Position numbers and translations under genes: made by a program. Below, piece after piece: positions 7,657-16,581 of a stretch of 64,000 nucleotides of DNA. The stretch is taken from the NCBI GenBank assembly GCA_022822005.1, contig JAJECO010000042.1, positions 1 to 64,000 on the forward strand, in the 5' to 3' direction. Below the pieces are notes generated by a model, which was not told the origin of the DNA, ran no database searches, and saw only the letters and a program-made list of their open reading frames with translations. Source of the stretch: Candidatus Poribacteria bacterium (GTDB taxonomy: Bacteria > Poribacteria > WGA-4E > PCPOR2b). Each line of letters starts with the position of its first letter. Position 1 is the first letter of the stretch.

Positions 7657-9120
7657 ATGAAATTTATATTGATAGTTTTGAGTTTGCTCCTAATCCTTAC
7701 CACCGTGATGCTCAATGCTTTGGCGGTCAATCAGGTGCTGCATCTGGATGGCGGTGGGGATTATGTCGAAATTCCACCCTCGGATAGCCTGGAGATTACA
7801 GGTGCTGTTACCCTTGAAGGATGGGTATTCCACAAAGATGCAGAAACTGTCGACTGGGGACAGGCATGGCTATCTAAATATGAAGATCGTCTATTGTCTT
7901 GGAATATTCGCAGTGATGGGTTCTTCATCGCCCAAGAAGAAATGTGGGAAGAAGATATGCTCCGCTACGGCGCGCCAAAGGATGAATGGTTTCACATCGC
8001 ATGTGTCTATGATAGTCAAGAACAGAAGGTGTATCTCAATGGAGAGCTTGCAGCAGAGCGAGATAGGCCCGGTTTCATTGCCTCAAGCCACTCACCGGTT
8101 AAAATTGGAACGTTCCATAGCCAATATTTCCCCGGTATGCTCGATGAAGTTCGTATCTGGAACCTTGCCCGTACCCACGAAGAGATACGGGCAACGATGA
8201 ATGCGCCTCTCACAGGGAAAGAACCCGGTTTGGTAGGATACTGGAACTTCGACGATGGTACCCCAAAAGATCTGTCCCCAAACAGAAATTACGGTGTCCT
8301 CGAAGGGTCCAGCCAGATTATAGCAGCAGCCTTGCCGGATAGTTTTACACCCGCGAATGCAATCGGTATTGAGAGCAAAGTTGTTAATCCGGGTGATACA
8401 TTCACCACGAAGATCTCCGCTGGCCTCACCAATCCACTTTATCGCTTTACTTTTAATCTGAAGTTTGATCCTGCCATCTTAAAAGTGGTCGGCATTAAAG
8501 AGGGGGATTATTTAAGTCGGAATGGTATTGACGCTACGTCATGGGAAAAACCGCATGTAAATAACGAAAAAGGTGTTATTACAAAGGTACAGTCCCATAG
8601 AGCTGCAAACACCAGTGCTGAAAACAAGAAGGGAACTCTGGCAGTTGTAACTTTTGAGGCGAAACAGGCAGGAAGCAGCAAAATCTATCTGGAAAACGTT
8701 CGTCTTGAGGGGGTTCATGATGCACGGATAACGGCACACACACCAGCCGGTGTCGTAGACGTCTTTCCACACGGGAGGTTGTCCGGAACTATCATCGATG
8801 TTGAGGACAAAACCCCGATCTCAGGAGCACGGATACAGGTCTCAAATAGATGGTATCAGCTGCGGCATATCTTTTCCGATCGGGAAGGAAAATATACTCT
8901 TGATGGGGTCCCTGTCGGGGAAATCAAGATGAAGATAGCAAGGGATAGAGCCTATGCCAGGATAGTGACCCGGACACACGTGAAACCGGGGGAAGTGAGA
9001 ACCGGTTTCGATTTTGAATTAAAGCCACATCCAGACCCAGAAATACCAGCACCCGGCGAAAAACCGACCCGGATTCGGCACGATGAAGACGAGGACGAAG
9101 ACGAGGACGAAGATTTGTAG
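7657..9120 (+). CDS. Secreted LamG - cohesin-like - carboxypeptidase-regulatory-like protein with acidic tail
   Basis: A 487-residue exported protein. Residues 1-23 form a signal peptide. Residues about 25-190 are a LamG/concanavalin-like domain (VLHLDGGGDYVEIP start, KIGTF and LDEVRIWN end), a fold that binds carbohydrates. Residues about 229-370 resemble a cohesin domain (VNPGDTFTTKISAG, FNLKFDPAILKVVGI, GTLAVVTFEAK), and residues 373-470 a carboxypeptidase-regulatory-like beta sandwich (GTIIDVEDKTPISGA, GKYTLDGVPVG). The C-terminus is an Asp/Glu tract from a 12-base repeat. The start at 7657 has AAGGAAA and AAGG upstream. The convergent neighbour carries a dockerin, so a cohesin-dockerin contact at the cell surface is possible. 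The LamG call is firm; the cohesin call is by pattern only. Confidence 0.85.
   Translation: MKFILIVLSLLLILTTVMLNALAVNQVLHLDGGGDYVEIPPSDSLEITGAVTLEGWVFHKDAETVDWGQAWLSKYEDRLLSWNIRSDGFFIAQEEMWEEDMLRYGAPKDEWFHIACVYDSQEQKVYLNGELAAERDRPGFIASSHSPVKIGTFHSQYFPGMLDEVRIWNLARTHEEIRATMNAPLTGKEPGLVGYWNFDDGTPKDLSPNRNYGVLEGSSQIIAAALPDSFTPANAIGIESKVVNPGDTFTTKISAGLTNPLYRFTFNLKFDPAILKVVGIKEGDYLSRNGIDATSWEKPHVNNEKGVITKVQSHRAANTSAENKKGTLAVVTFEAKQAGSSKIYLENVRLEGVHDARITAHTPAGVVDVFPHGRLSGTIIDVEDKTPISGARIQVSNRWYQLRHIFSDREGKYTLDGVPVGEIKMKIARDRAYARIVTRTHVKPGEVRTGFDFELKPHPDPEIPAPGEKPTRIRHDEDEDEDEDEDL
9082..9114 (+). repeat. In-frame GA(A/G)GAC microsatellite encoding an Asp/Glu tail
   Basis: Alternating GAAGAC and GAGGAC hexamers (12-base period, about 2.5 copies) encode the alternating Asp/Glu C-terminus of the LamG-cohesin protein. 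Such a tract can change length by slippage without shifting the frame. Confidence 0.8.
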
Positions 9121-9185
9121 CCGTAGAGTTGCAATCTTCAGAGGGGTTTTCTGAAAGCCTGCTTGTCTCTCCCTAATTTGTTGCG

Positions 9186-11027
9186 CTACTTGACAATCAC
9201 CATCCGCCTTGTAGCGGTATAATCCCCCGCCCGAAGCTGATAAAAATAGATACCACTTGCCACCAATTCGCCGGTTCCGTTGCGTCCATTCCAGTACGCT
9301 GCACGATTCCGAGCGGTATAGAATCCTGCCGGTTGATACCCCAGATCTAATTGACGCACCATCGCTCCTTTTATGTCATAAATGGTAAGTATCACATCAG
9401 AAGCGTTGGCGAGATGATACGGTATCCACGTCTCTGGATTGAACGGATTCGGATAGTTGGGCAATAGTCCTGTCTCTTTTGGTATCAAAGCAGCGAGGAG
9501 CTGCTCAAGAAAGCGAATTCCCCTTCGCAACCTTAGATTCATAAGATCTAATCCCTGTACTTGAGTGAGCCAACCCCGAACTTCCGCTTCCGTAAGGGAC
9601 CCAAGTGTCACGGGGTGTGCAGGAGGGGCCGCCGCAGCCTCCCCAAGCACCCCGGCAACTGTGACGAGATCCAGAATATTGACTACGCCATCTCCATTGA
9701 TATCGGCATCGTTCTGTCCTATCAAACCAAAGTTTGAACTAACATGTGTCAAATCGTGGAAGTTCACCACACCATCGCGGTTGACATCTCCGAATACCGC
9801 TGTGGGTGTAAGATCCCACAGGAGCACCGTGCCATCCCCACTCCCGGTCGCCAGCATCCGTCCATCCGGGCTGAACGCGACGCTATTGATCCAATCTGTG
9901 TGCCCGATGAAGGTTTGCTTGTACCTTCTCGTCACCCCATCCCAAAGATATACCGCACCATTTTCCTCCCCACTTGCCAGGATCTCCCCATTTGGACTGA
10001 ATGCTACACTCCTCACCCCAGACGTATACCCGGTGATTGCCCCCTTCTGTTCACCCGTTGTGACAGCCCACAACCGAATGGTCCCGTCATTACTCTCACT
10101 TACTAGTGTCTCCCCAGCCGGACTGAAGATAACATTTTCGACCAAACCCAGTTGTCCGATTGTCAACCTGTTTTCACCCGTCACAGCATTCCACACCCGC
10201 ACTGTCCCACCCCAACTCCCACTTGCCAGCGTCTCCCCATTCGGGCTGAATGCTACGCTAGTGACCCTGTCCGTATGTCCGGTGAGAGTTCGTTTGCGTT
10301 CACCTGTCGCGGTCTCCCATAGAAGGATGGTCTTGTCCCCACTCACACTCGCCAACATCTCGCCGTCCGGGCTGAATGCGATACTCCAAATCACAATTGG
10401 ATGCCCGTCTGTCCACTTTTGTTCACCCGTGGCAACATCCCACACTCGCAACATACCGGTCGAATGTCCACATGCCAGTGTTTCTCCATCTGGGCTAAAC
10501 GCAACGCTCTGTACCCGGGATCTGGAATCGGTGAAACTCCATTTTTCTTCACCTGTGGCGACATCCCACAAACGGACGGTCTGATCACCGCTTCCACTCG
10601 CCAGCGTGTGTCCATCCGGACTGAACGCCACACTACCGACAGTCCAACTATGACCAGTGAGGGTTCGCTTGTGTTTACCTGTGGCGACATCCCATAGGCG
10701 GATGGTGTTGTCCTGCCAACCGGCACCGCTAGCGAGCGTCCCTCCATCTGGACTATACGCGATGCTAGTGACCCAAGAGGTATGCCCGGTGAATAGGTCA
10801 ATCTCTTGGAGTGTCGCCGTATCGTAGAACCAAATCCCGATAGAGCTAGCCACCGCGAGGCGAGTTCCGTCCGGAGAATACCGCATCTCAACTATGCTTC
10901 CCCTACCGAGGCGCGCCTTGACATTCTCGGGTAAACGCCATTGCGGGGAATCTTGGGCAAAGCTGTCCTGTAGAAATAGAACAGAAAAGAACAACAAGCT
11001 AAACGTGAAAAACAGTTCCTTTTTCAT
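9186..11027 (-). CDS. Secreted WD40 beta-propeller protein with type I dockerin and C-terminal FlgD-like/sorting domain
   Basis: A 613-residue exported protein. Residues 1-24 are a signal peptide. Residues about 40-405 contain eight or nine WD40 repeats, each with the SPDG/SPNG turn and a LWD-type end. Residues about 410-465 hold two dockerin-type calcium loops (GDVNRDGVVNFHDL and ADINGDGVVNILDL). From about residue 525 there is a C-terminal sandwich with NYPNPFNPETWIPYHLA, IYDIKGAMVR, AYWNGRNGTGELVASG and TATRRMVIVK, which resembles FlgD-Ig/T9SS-type sorting tails and is common in Poribacteria secreted proteins. AAGGAG precedes the start. It ends 65 bp from the convergent cohesin-like gene. 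Likely a surface scaffold or receptor; no enzymatic domain is present. Confidence 0.88.
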   Translation of the reverse strand: MKKELFFTFSLLFFSVLFLQDSFAQDSPQWRLPENVKARLGRGSIVEMRYSPDGTRLAVASSIGIWFYDTATLQEIDLFTGHTSWVTSIAYSPDGGTLASGAGWQDNTIRLWDVATGKHKRTLTGHSWTVGSVAFSPDGHTLASGSGDQTVRLWDVATGEEKWSFTDSRSRVQSVAFSPDGETLACGHSTGMLRVWDVATGEQKWTDGHPIVIWSIAFSPDGEMLASVSGDKTILLWETATGERKRTLTGHTDRVTSVAFSPNGETLASGSWGGTVRVWNAVTGENRLTIGQLGLVENVIFSPAGETLVSESNDGTIRLWAVTTGEQKGAITGYTSGVRSVAFSPNGEILASGEENGAVYLWDGVTRRYKQTFIGHTDWINSVAFSPDGRMLATGSGDGTVLLWDLTPTAVFGDVNRDGVVNFHDLTHVSSNFGLIGQNDADINGDGVVNILDLVTVAGVLGEAAAAPPAHPVTLGSLTEAEVRGWLTQVQGLDLMNLRLRRGIRFLEQLLAALIPKETGLLPNYPNPFNPETWIPYHLANASDVILTIYDIKGAMVRQLDLGYQPAGFYTARNRAAYWNGRNGTGELVASGIYFYQLRAGDYTATRRMVIVK

Positions 11028-11085
11028 CGGCTAATTCTCCTTCCTGAAGTGGAAGGGTAATACCTTCTATTCCAGTTGATGGCAG

Positions 11086-12039
11086 TTATTGAGAGACCCG
11101 CTTGAGCCATCCCCACATCATAGGTTTCTTGCCTGCGGGAGCAACGGCAAGAGGAGGACGAAACCACGCAGGAGAGACGTCCTGCTCGAAAAACTTTCCA
11201 GTGAGGTTTTGAGGATTATTCCCGTTGGTGTTTATCACGTAGATATCATTGTTCCCATCCCTATTAGACGTAAAGGCAATGTGTTCACCATCAGGGGACC
11301 ACGAGGGATTCCAGTCAGAACTAGCGTTTTTGGTCAGCCTTCGAGGATTATTCCCATCGGCATCCATCACATAAATATCGAAGTTCGCACCCCTCTCAGA
11401 CGCGAAAGCAATATGCTCACCGTCAGGCGACCATGAGGGATTCCAGTCATCACCGGGGTTTCTGGTGAGCCTTCGAGAATTCCCGCCATCGGTGTCCATC
11501 ACGTAAACTTCAGCGTTCCCATCCCTAGCAGACACGAAGGCAATGCGTTCTCCATCAGGGGACCATGCGGGAGAATTGTCAATCTTGGTATTTGTGAGTT
11601 TTCGAGGATTCCCGCCATCGGCGTCCATTACGTAGATGTCTGTTTCCCACCAGAAGGCACCCCTACTGGAGGAAAAGGTAATGTGTTTACCGTCAGGGGA
11701 CCATGAAGGATGGTTGTCAATCAAGCGATTGTTTGTGAGTTTTTGAAAATTCCCGCCATCGGCATTTATCACATAGATGTCGATATCCCACCCGCTTTCA
11801 CCTTTCTCAGACGAGAAGACAATGCGCTTACCGTCGGGAGACCAAGAGGGGTCCCAGTCAATCGTGGGATTGTCTGTGAGTCTTTGGGGATTCTTTCCAT
11901 CGGTGTCCATCACGTAAATTTCAAAGTTCCCCTCCCTATTAGATGCAAAGGCAATTTGTGCTTGTGCATCAACACCCATCATCAGCAGCGTCAGACCCAA
12001 AGCGAAAATGAAATATGCGAGGTTATGTTTCCGTTGCAT
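11086..12039 (-). CDS. Exported TolB-like WD40-type beta-propeller protein
   Basis: A 317-residue protein with an N-terminal signal peptide (about residues 1-27) and six consecutive PD40/TolB-type repeats, each with a NP(Q/R)(R/K)LT turn, a WSPDG(K/E)(R/H)I motif and a SxR...(D/E)IYVMD strand. These form a six-bladed propeller related to the C-terminal half of TolB. The N-terminal TolB domain is missing, so it is not TolB itself. AGGAGG lies nine bases upstream of the start. It is 58 bp upstream of the WD40-dockerin gene on the same strand, so the two may be cotranscribed. Likely periplasmic or surface located and involved in protein or glycan binding; partner unknown. Confidence 0.85.
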   Translation of the reverse strand: MQRKHNLAYFIFALGLTLLMMGVDAQAQIAFASNREGNFEIYVMDTDGKNPQRLTDNPTIDWDPSWSPDGKRIVFSSEKGESGWDIDIYVINADGGNFQKLTNNRLIDNHPSWSPDGKHITFSSSRGAFWWETDIYVMDADGGNPRKLTNTKIDNSPAWSPDGERIAFVSARDGNAEVYVMDTDGGNSRRLTRNPGDDWNPSWSPDGEHIAFASERGANFDIYVMDADGNNPRRLTKNASSDWNPSWSPDGEHIAFTSNRDGNNDIYVINTNGNNPQNLTGKFFEQDVSPAWFRPPLAVAPAGKKPMMWGWLKRVSQ

Positions 12040-12387
12040 CTACCCTACCTCCTTTGTTTCCTAACAATTGCTGTCAAATGAAAATTACCCGCTCATCAAT
12101 CACACGCGCAATTTAGATGCCACAGTTATCTCGAATTGCCTGAAAAGATAGTATAACAAGCCAAGTTTTTCGGAAAACACTTTCTCCGGGCAACTTTTGC
12201 ATCACTTTTAACACATGCTATGATCTCAAAGGGAATGTCGTGCTAACAAAGAGATTGTCGAAACTGTGCCACACCGTCGTCGCAGAAATGCTACACTCGC
12301 CACGCTCAGTGACTGTCCTTAGATTTTTCTTGAACACTTCACATGTATGTGCTATATTGGAATGCTATCTGGAAAGGAGACCGTCAA
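12040..12387. other. Divergent intergenic region (348 bp)
   Basis: This region separates the TolB-like gene (minus) from the nucleotidyltransferase gene (plus). It contains the plus-strand promoter at 12330-12358. A TATACT sequence on the minus strand (complement of 12150-12155) could be the -10 of the TolB-like gene, but its -35 is poor. No coding potential or RNA gene was recognised. Confidence 0.5.
12330..12358 (+). promoter_or_regulatory. Sigma70-type promoter of the nucleotidyltransferase gene
   Basis: TTGAAC (12330-12335), a 17-base spacer and TATATT (12353-12358) preceded by TGC, an extended -10. The start point would be near 12365, which places the ATG at 12388 inside the transcript and excludes the ATG at 12343. 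Confidence 0.65.
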
Positions 12388-14280
12388 ATGATGGAATCGC
12401 AAGCCGCTGTTGAAAAACGCTATCGTGATGCGTTAGATTCCCTCGTCGCAAAGGTCCAGAAAGATCGAAATATCATCGCTGCCATTCTATGTGGTAGTAT
12501 GTCCTATGACCAAGTCTGGGACAAGTCCGACATCGACCTCCTGCTCATCCAAAGGGAGGGCAAAGGTGACCCCAGAGGTTACACCCTATCAGAAAACGAT
12601 GTCAACATCCATGCGGAACTCGTTCCAAGGGGTCAATTAAGGCAGTGGCAGGAAACAGCCCTACAAGGTTCGTTCGATCACTCCTTCTTCTCTCGAAGCA
12701 CACTCCTTTTCTGTAGCGATGAGTCGGTCAAGACATGGTATCAGAACGCCAACCTACATAACATTGGCGGGAGAGATAGGGCGCTGCAACTTCTCATTGT
12801 CGCGACCGGATTGCTCCCCACACTAAGATATGCTGAAAAGCAGTTTTATGTGAAGGGAGACCTCAACTATAGCTTCTTGTCCATTCTGCGTACGGTGGAA
12901 AGTTTGGCGAGAATTGAAGTTATCCTAAATGATGAGGTGCCATCGCGAGAGGTCATCCAGCCCGCGCTTGAATATAATCCTGATTTCTTCCGCGTCACCT
13001 ACTCAGATCTGATTAACCGTGAGAAAAATGAGGCGGTTATCCAAAATACGCTGGATACCATCAATGCCTACCTCGACGATAAACTATTTATCTTTCAACC
13101 GATCCTGGATTTCTTAGCCGAAGCGGACGGCCCTCGATCTACAACGGAATTGAATAGCTACTTCCAAAAGAAAATTAGTGAAAACCGCCTTGATGCTGCC
13201 TATGAATGGTTAGCAAGAAAGGGAGTCATTCAGCGGGTATCTACTCCTGTTAAACTCACGCTGAAAAGTCAGGTAGAGATAGAAGAAGCCGCCTACTATT
13301 ATGACAAGGAGACAGCTGCCACGTTGGAGGAGGTGCATCCCCCGAGATTGAAGAAAGATGTCCATCCAGAAGTTATGGAGGCAGTGGATACCTTCATTGA
13401 TAAAATCAAAGATGACCGGTACATCATCGCCGCGATTCTCACCAGTAACCTCGCAGAGGATAACGTTTGGGAGCATACCGATATCAACTTCTTCCTCGTT
13501 GGGCGTGACGACGCAAAATTCGATGAACACTACAATTTGGTAGAGAACGGTGTTAATATTAATGTGACGATGCATCCACAGAAACGATACAAGCAGATCC
13601 TCGAAGGTGGGTTGCAGGGAAGTGAGTTGCATTCGATTCTCTCTAAAAGTCAGGTTCTCTTTTCCAGAGATGAAGTTATTGAGGAGTGGCATAGTAACCC
13701 AGAGCAGGTTGGTCAAAGGGACCGAGAAACGCAATTTATGAACGCCGGAAATGGTATTTTCGCGTTATTGACAAAGGCAGAGAAGTGGTTCTACCTGAAA
13801 AAGGATTTCAATTATTGTTTTTTGTACATCATGTTTGTAGTTGAGCAATTGGCGCGGGTTGAGACAATCATGCACGGGGAAGTACCTAAGCGGAAATCCA
13901 TTTATCAAGCTAAGAGGCATAATCCTAATTTCTTTGACGCGGTGTTTACGGATCTAATAGATAAGGAGAAGGATGAGGAGACAGTGCGCGTCGCACTTGA
14001 GACTATTGATCGTTATCTGGAAGATCAGACCTTCTCTCTTTTTCAGCCACTTTTCGATTTCTTAGCGAGTGCAGGCGGTACGCGCACCGCCACCGAATTG
14101 AGTGACCACTTCGGGGTGCGGCAGGCTTGGGTTGGATTTCTCTGCGAATGGCTGGCGCAAAAGGGAGTTATTGAGCAGTTTGCTTCGCCACTGCGGCTGA
14201 CCAAAGAAAGCCAAATCTCTGTTGAGGAGGCTGCCTATTACTACGATGCGGACAATCCCTTCTTGGATGAAATGAGGTGA
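12388..14280 (+). CDS. Internally duplicated nucleotidyltransferase / winged-helix protein, second copy degenerate
   Basis: A 630-residue protein made of two similar halves of about 310 residues. Each has an N-terminal nucleotidyltransferase-like region, a helical region with KAEKWFYLK/KAEKQFYVK and D(F/L)NYxFL motifs, a winged-helix segment, and the closing motif EEAAYYYD. In the first half G36-S37 and D48-I-D50 are the canonical metal-binding residues of the MNT/KNT superfamily. In the second half the equivalents are T352-S353 and D365-I-N367, so it has probably lost activity. The superfamily adds nucleotides to proteins, RNA or small molecules; antitoxin and antibiotic-modifying members are known, but no HEPN toxin gene is adjacent. 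AGGAG at 12375-12379 fixes the start. It appears monocistronic. Confidence 0.8.
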   Translation: MMESQAAVEKRYRDALDSLVAKVQKDRNIIAAILCGSMSYDQVWDKSDIDLLLIQREGKGDPRGYTLSENDVNIHAELVPRGQLRQWQETALQGSFDHSFFSRSTLLFCSDESVKTWYQNANLHNIGGRDRALQLLIVATGLLPTLRYAEKQFYVKGDLNYSFLSILRTVESLARIEVILNDEVPSREVIQPALEYNPDFFRVTYSDLINREKNEAVIQNTLDTINAYLDDKLFIFQPILDFLAEADGPRSTTELNSYFQKKISENRLDAAYEWLARKGVIQRVSTPVKLTLKSQVEIEEAAYYYDKETAATLEEVHPPRLKKDVHPEVMEAVDTFIDKIKDDRYIIAAILTSNLAEDNVWEHTDINFFLVGRDDAKFDEHYNLVENGVNINVTMHPQKRYKQILEGGLQGSELHSILSKSQVLFSRDEVIEEWHSNPEQVGQRDRETQFMNAGNGIFALLTKAEKWFYLKKDFNYCFLYIMFVVEQLARVETIMHGEVPKRKSIYQAKRHNPNFFDAVFTDLIDKEKDEETVRVALETIDRYLEDQTFSLFQPLFDFLASAGGTRTATELSDHFGVRQAWVGFLCEWLAQKGVIEQFASPLRLTKESQISVEEAAYYYDADNPFLDEMR

Positions 14281-14391
14281 TGCAGGCACTATTGCGCTTG
14301 CATTGAGCGAGGGTTAATACAGCTTTCACCCATTGTTCCATATTCAGTTCGAACTTGGTAGTCGCTTTCGATACACACCTGTGCTATAATG

Positions 14392-14400
14392 CCACGATTC
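14392..14400 (+). promoter_or_regulatory. Extended -10 promoter element upstream of the enolase-superfamily gene
   Basis: TGCTATAAT is an extended -10 with a perfect hexamer; no convincing -35 is present. It would give a leader of about 95 nt before the ATG at 14502. Confidence 0.45.
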
Positions 14401-14501
14401 TCTAAGACGGACTAACTAACGGTATCAAGACGGAACAATCTCAGAACATCTGACCTTAATCCAAACATTCTGCTGATCATATATCGTGTTTGAAGGAAAG
14501 T

Positions 14502-15596
14502 ATGAAAATTACTGAAGTTAAAACCTACAATCTCAGTTATCCCTTAATCGAGCCTTTTGCAAACGCCCGGTCGTGGTCAAAGGCACGGCATGCTGGTATC
14601 GTGGAGATTTACACCGATGCTGGCATTACTGGTTGGGGCGAAGGTACAAGTACGCCATCGCAAGCCGCAATTGATGCATGCCTGATTGGAGAAGATCCGT
14701 TTGATATAGAGGTCATCTGGAATACGATGCACCAACGTGGCGGGAGTAATGCCGCTGCCATAAGTGGAGTAGATATCGCGCTGTGGGACATCGTAGGGAA
14801 AGCGTTGAATCAGCCCATTTATCGCCTCCTCGGTGGTGCGTTCAGGAACCAAATTCCTGCCTATGCCACAGGGCTTTTCAAAAAGGATGTACCCGACATC
14901 ACCCAAGCCTTAATGGACGAGGCAAAAGGTTACGTGGATCAAGGGTTCTCTGCCATGAAAATGAAGATCGGATTTGGGGAAGCCTACGATGTCAAAAATG
15001 TTGCCGCTGTACGCAAAGCAATCGGAGATGAGATTATCCTTGCGGTTGATGCCAATTGCGGATATGATGTTGGAACGGCAATTGACGTTGGGCAGAAAAT
15101 CGCCGAAAATGATCTCTTCTGGTACGAAGAACCTATCACGACAAATGATGTGGAAGGTTATGTCGAAATTCGCAGGGCACTCAATATGCGAATTGCAGGC
15201 GGCGAAGGCTTACAAGGACGGTGGGGATTTCGAGACCTGATCCAAAAGCGTGGATATGACATCGTGCAACCCGATATTAGTATCGCAGGCGGATTCACTG
15301 AATGCCGTAAGGTCGCGGCAATGGCGAGCGCTAACCATCTCCGCGTACTCCCGCACATGTGGGGCAGCAGCATCCGTCTCGCCGCCACATTGCACTGGCA
15401 AGCAACGATCCCAGATGCCCCGCAGGCGTTAAACCCTATCCCTTCGCTGTTTGAGTTCGATATGACAGAAAACCGCTTACGTACCGATCTTGCTAAAGTG
15501 CCGATTCAAGCAGTTGAAGGCTATGTGGCTGTCCCGCAGGAACCGGGACTAGGAATTGAGATTGATCGAACCGTGCTAGAGAAGTATGCTTCGTAG
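14502..15596 (+). CDS. Mandelate racemase/muconate lactonizing-family enzyme (enolase superfamily)
   Basis: 364 residues with a complete set of enolase-superfamily residues. The MKMK motif in SAMKMKIGFG supplies the catalytic Lys. The three metal ligands are the Asp in AVDANCGYD, the Glu in WYEEP and the Glu in GGEGLQG. The Asp in VQPDISIAGG and the His in PHMWGSS complete the second-half His-Asp dyad. The family removes a proton alpha to a carboxylate and either racemises or dehydrates acid sugars. The H-D dyad puts it in the mandelate racemase subgroup, but substrate cannot be deduced. The start at 14502 has GAAGGA five bases upstream; the TTG at 14490 is less likely. It is 11 bp before the DUF547 gene. 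Confidence 0.9.
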   Translation: MKITEVKTYNLSYPLIEPFANARSWSKARHAGIVEIYTDAGITGWGEGTSTPSQAAIDACLIGEDPFDIEVIWNTMHQRGGSNAAAISGVDIALWDIVGKALNQPIYRLLGGAFRNQIPAYATGLFKKDVPDITQALMDEAKGYVDQGFSAMKMKIGFGEAYDVKNVAAVRKAIGDEIILAVDANCGYDVGTAIDVGQKIAENDLFWYEEPITTNDVEGYVEIRRALNMRIAGGEGLQGRWGFRDLIQKRGYDIVQPDISIAGGFTECRKVAAMASANHLRVLPHMWGSSIRLAATLHWQATIPDAPQALNPIPSLFEFDMTENRLRTDLAKVPIQAVEGYVAVPQEPGLGIEIDRTVLEKYAS

Positions 15597-15607
15597 GATA
15601 AAATGCG

Positions 15608-16444
15608 ATGAGATGCACGAAATATTGGTTAATTGGCGGGGTTACTGTTTTATGTGTCTTAGGCACGTGGTTTCTGTATCTACCTCGGGTTGAGGGCGAA
15701 GGATGGGGTGGAAAAGAGGTGCAAGCAGCCAAAACCAACAGCGAATTTAGCCACGAACTATTTGACCAAGTTTTGCGAAAATATGTCAATCCACAAGGGC
15801 GGGTCGACTACGCTGGGCTCAAAAGCGATTCAGGAACGTTAGAATCCTATCTGAATCTACTTGCCGTGAACGTGCCCAGCGATAAAGCAACTTTTCAAAC
15901 TGGGCTCGCTTTTTGGATTAACGCCTACAACGCACTGACAATCAAGGGCGTCCTGGACCATTACCCAACAACAAGTGTGCGTAAAATCAAGCTATTCGGT
16001 GGTTTCTTTTCTCGTATTAAGTTCCAAGTTGGTGGGCGTAGCTATACCTTGGACAACATCGAGCATGACATTATTCGATATGAATTTAGTGATCCGCGCA
16101 TCCATTTTGCGCTGGTTTGTGCGTCGCTGGGATGCCCCATCTTGGAAAGTCGAGCGTTCGTCCCAGAAACACTTGAAAAGCGGCTCGACAATGCCACGGC
16201 GAATTTCATCAATAATCCAGCAAAAGTACGTTTAGATCGTGAAAACGGTGTACTGCACCTTTCGCAGATTTTTGAGTGGTACGCGGAAGACTTTGAGGAC
16301 ACCCACGGTAGCGTCATTAGCTTTATTTCGGAATATCTTCCGGAAGTAGATGCAGCATTTCTCAAAGAAGAAGAAGTCAAAATTCAATATTTGGAGTATG
16401 ACTGGAGTCTCAACGCACAGTCAGGCGCGGAAGAGCAAAAGTGA
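15608..16444 (+). CDS. DUF547 domain-containing exported protein
   Basis: A 278-residue protein with a hydrophobic N-terminal segment (residues about 7-25) that is a signal peptide or anchor. The rest is a DUF547 domain: FWINAYNALTI near residue 100, GRSYTLDNIEHDIIR near 145, DPRIHFALVCASLGCP near 163-178 and LSQIFEWYAEDF near 218. The Cys of SLGCP and His of RIHFAL are the invariant positions of the family, which resembles papain/transglutaminase-like folds but has no proven activity in bacteria. The ATG follows the enolase-superfamily stop by 11 bp, so the two are probably cotranscribed; whether they work together is unknown. Confidence 0.85.
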   Translation: MRCTKYWLIGGVTVLCVLGTWFLYLPRVEGEGWGGKEVQAAKTNSEFSHELFDQVLRKYVNPQGRVDYAGLKSDSGTLESYLNLLAVNVPSDKATFQTGLAFWINAYNALTIKGVLDHYPTTSVRKIKLFGGFFSRIKFQVGGRSYTLDNIEHDIIRYEFSDPRIHFALVCASLGCPILESRAFVPETLEKRLDNATANFINNPAKVRLDRENGVLHLSQIFEWYAEDFEDTHGSVISFISEYLPEVDAAFLKEEEVKIQYLEYDWSLNAQSGAEEQK

Positions 16445-16484
16445 GCCGTAGCTGGGTTTAGCACACTACGTCCTATTACTGGGG

Positions 16485-16514
16485 TTGGCTGGTACCCCGG
16501 GGGCGATGTATAAT
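16485..16514 (+). promoter_or_regulatory. Sigma70-type promoter of the coiled-coil protein gene
   Basis: TTGGCT (16485-16490), an 18-base spacer and TATAAT (16509-16514). The predicted leader is about 60 nt. Confidence 0.55.
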
Positions 16515-16581
16515 TGTACACAGTCTTTGCCAAAACAACTAAATTCTTTCCGAAATCAGAATAACGGTTGGAAAGGGAAAA

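Noticed and set aside
9565-10584. Long plus-strand open frame antisense to the WD40 gene
   Set aside because: It is a shadow of the repeated WD40 codons; the minus-strand frame has signal peptide, repeats and dockerin.
14340-14370. A GTTCGAAC sequence resembling a tRNA T-loop
   Set aside because: No T-stem, acceptor stem or anticodon arm can be formed around it.
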